From positions 1-42,918 of the forward strand of contig SLCY01000038.1 in assembly GCA_007125585.1 (NCBI GenBank): DNA of 42,918 bases. Direction: 5' to 3'. A program made the translations under genes and the position numbers. How positions within the stretch are numbered: position 1 is the first letter of the stretch; each line of letters starts with the position of its first letter. The stretch is from Bacteroidales bacterium. GTDB taxonomy: Bacteria; Bacteroidota; Bacteroidia; Bacteroidales; UBA7960. Under the pieces are notes generated by a model that made no database searches, was not told where the DNA came from, and worked only from the letters and a program-made list of their open reading frames with translations. Positions 42,873 to 42,918 of the stretch are shown piece after piece.

Positions 42873-42918
42873 TTAATCCACCACCAGCACCAATCCTTTG
42901 AGGTACTGCCCTTCCGGA
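42873..42918 (-). CDS. C-terminal end of an unidentified gene, runs off right edge
   Basis: The last 46 bases read on the minus strand as an open frame ending GQYLKGLVLVVD-stop, a plausible beta-strand terminus. The stop is at 42873-42875. Too short to identify. It would lie upstream of the MATE gene with the hexamer tract between them. Confidence 0.35.
   Translation of the reverse strand, partial: PEGQYLKGLVLVVD

Overview
The window looks like chromosomal core DNA from a member of the Bacteroidota, most likely the Bacteroidales/Marinilabiliales side. The reasons are the gene content (a GldF-GldG type ABC permease, long signal peptidase I, DUF5683, SAM hydroxide adenosyltransferase, a short fold-III arginine decarboxylase), the neighbourhoods (phoH next to a DUF62 gene, lolA-ftsK, parA-parB-DUF5683-dapB-lepB) and the promoters, which carry TAnnTTTG -7 boxes instead of TATAAT. 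No rRNA, tRNA, CRISPR array, prophage or complete insertion sequence was seen. The taxonomy is inferred from these features, not from a search.

Layout, left to right. 1-977: N-terminal part of a secreted subtilisin-family protease running off the left edge (absent from the ORF track because it has no stop in the window). 1457-4451: a two-gene unit, an M20 amidohydrolase/peptidase plus a GH3 (auxin-conjugase type) acyl-adenylating enzyme. 4557-7405: separate saccharopine dehydrogenase and lysine-ketoglutarate reductase, i.e. the animal/plant lysine degradation enzyme as two proteins. 7805-9928: purC and phoH. 10124-15614: SAM hydroxide adenosyltransferase, a fused GldF-GldG protein, a DUF4340 protein and dnaN. 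15724-20986: an Uup-like ABC-F ATPase, a glutamyl-endopeptidase-like S9 peptidase and a polytopic membrane protein. 21426-26804: a PLP aminotransferase, guaA and a LysM/periplasmic-binding fusion. 26806-31484: lolA, ftsK and arginine decarboxylase. 31983-37058: DUF2784, lepB, dapB, DUF5683, parB and parA. 37226-41042: a membrane protein and an exported NagZ-like/beta-lactamase-fold fusion. 41436-42767: a MATE transporter, then the last codons of another gene.

The genes are mostly housekeeping: purine synthesis (purC, guaA), replication and segregation (dnaN, ftsK, parAB), envelope biogenesis (lepB, lolA, NagZ-like), and lysine/DAP metabolism in both directions (dapB for synthesis, saccharopine enzymes for breakdown).

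The most unusual material is intergenic. All five gaps over 300 bp (978-1456, 7406-7804, 20987-21425, 31485-31982, 41043-41435) hold copies of the same short modules in different combinations. One module forms a hairpin whose two copies near 41.1 kb have different but complementary arms around an identical 14-nt loop. Read on the minus strand, three gene-proximal copies of this module carry a TAnnTTTG promoter box aimed at the downstream gene. A second module is an imperfect foldback with co-varying arms. A hexanucleotide tract (11 perfect GGTTGA units) lies just upstream of the MATE gene.
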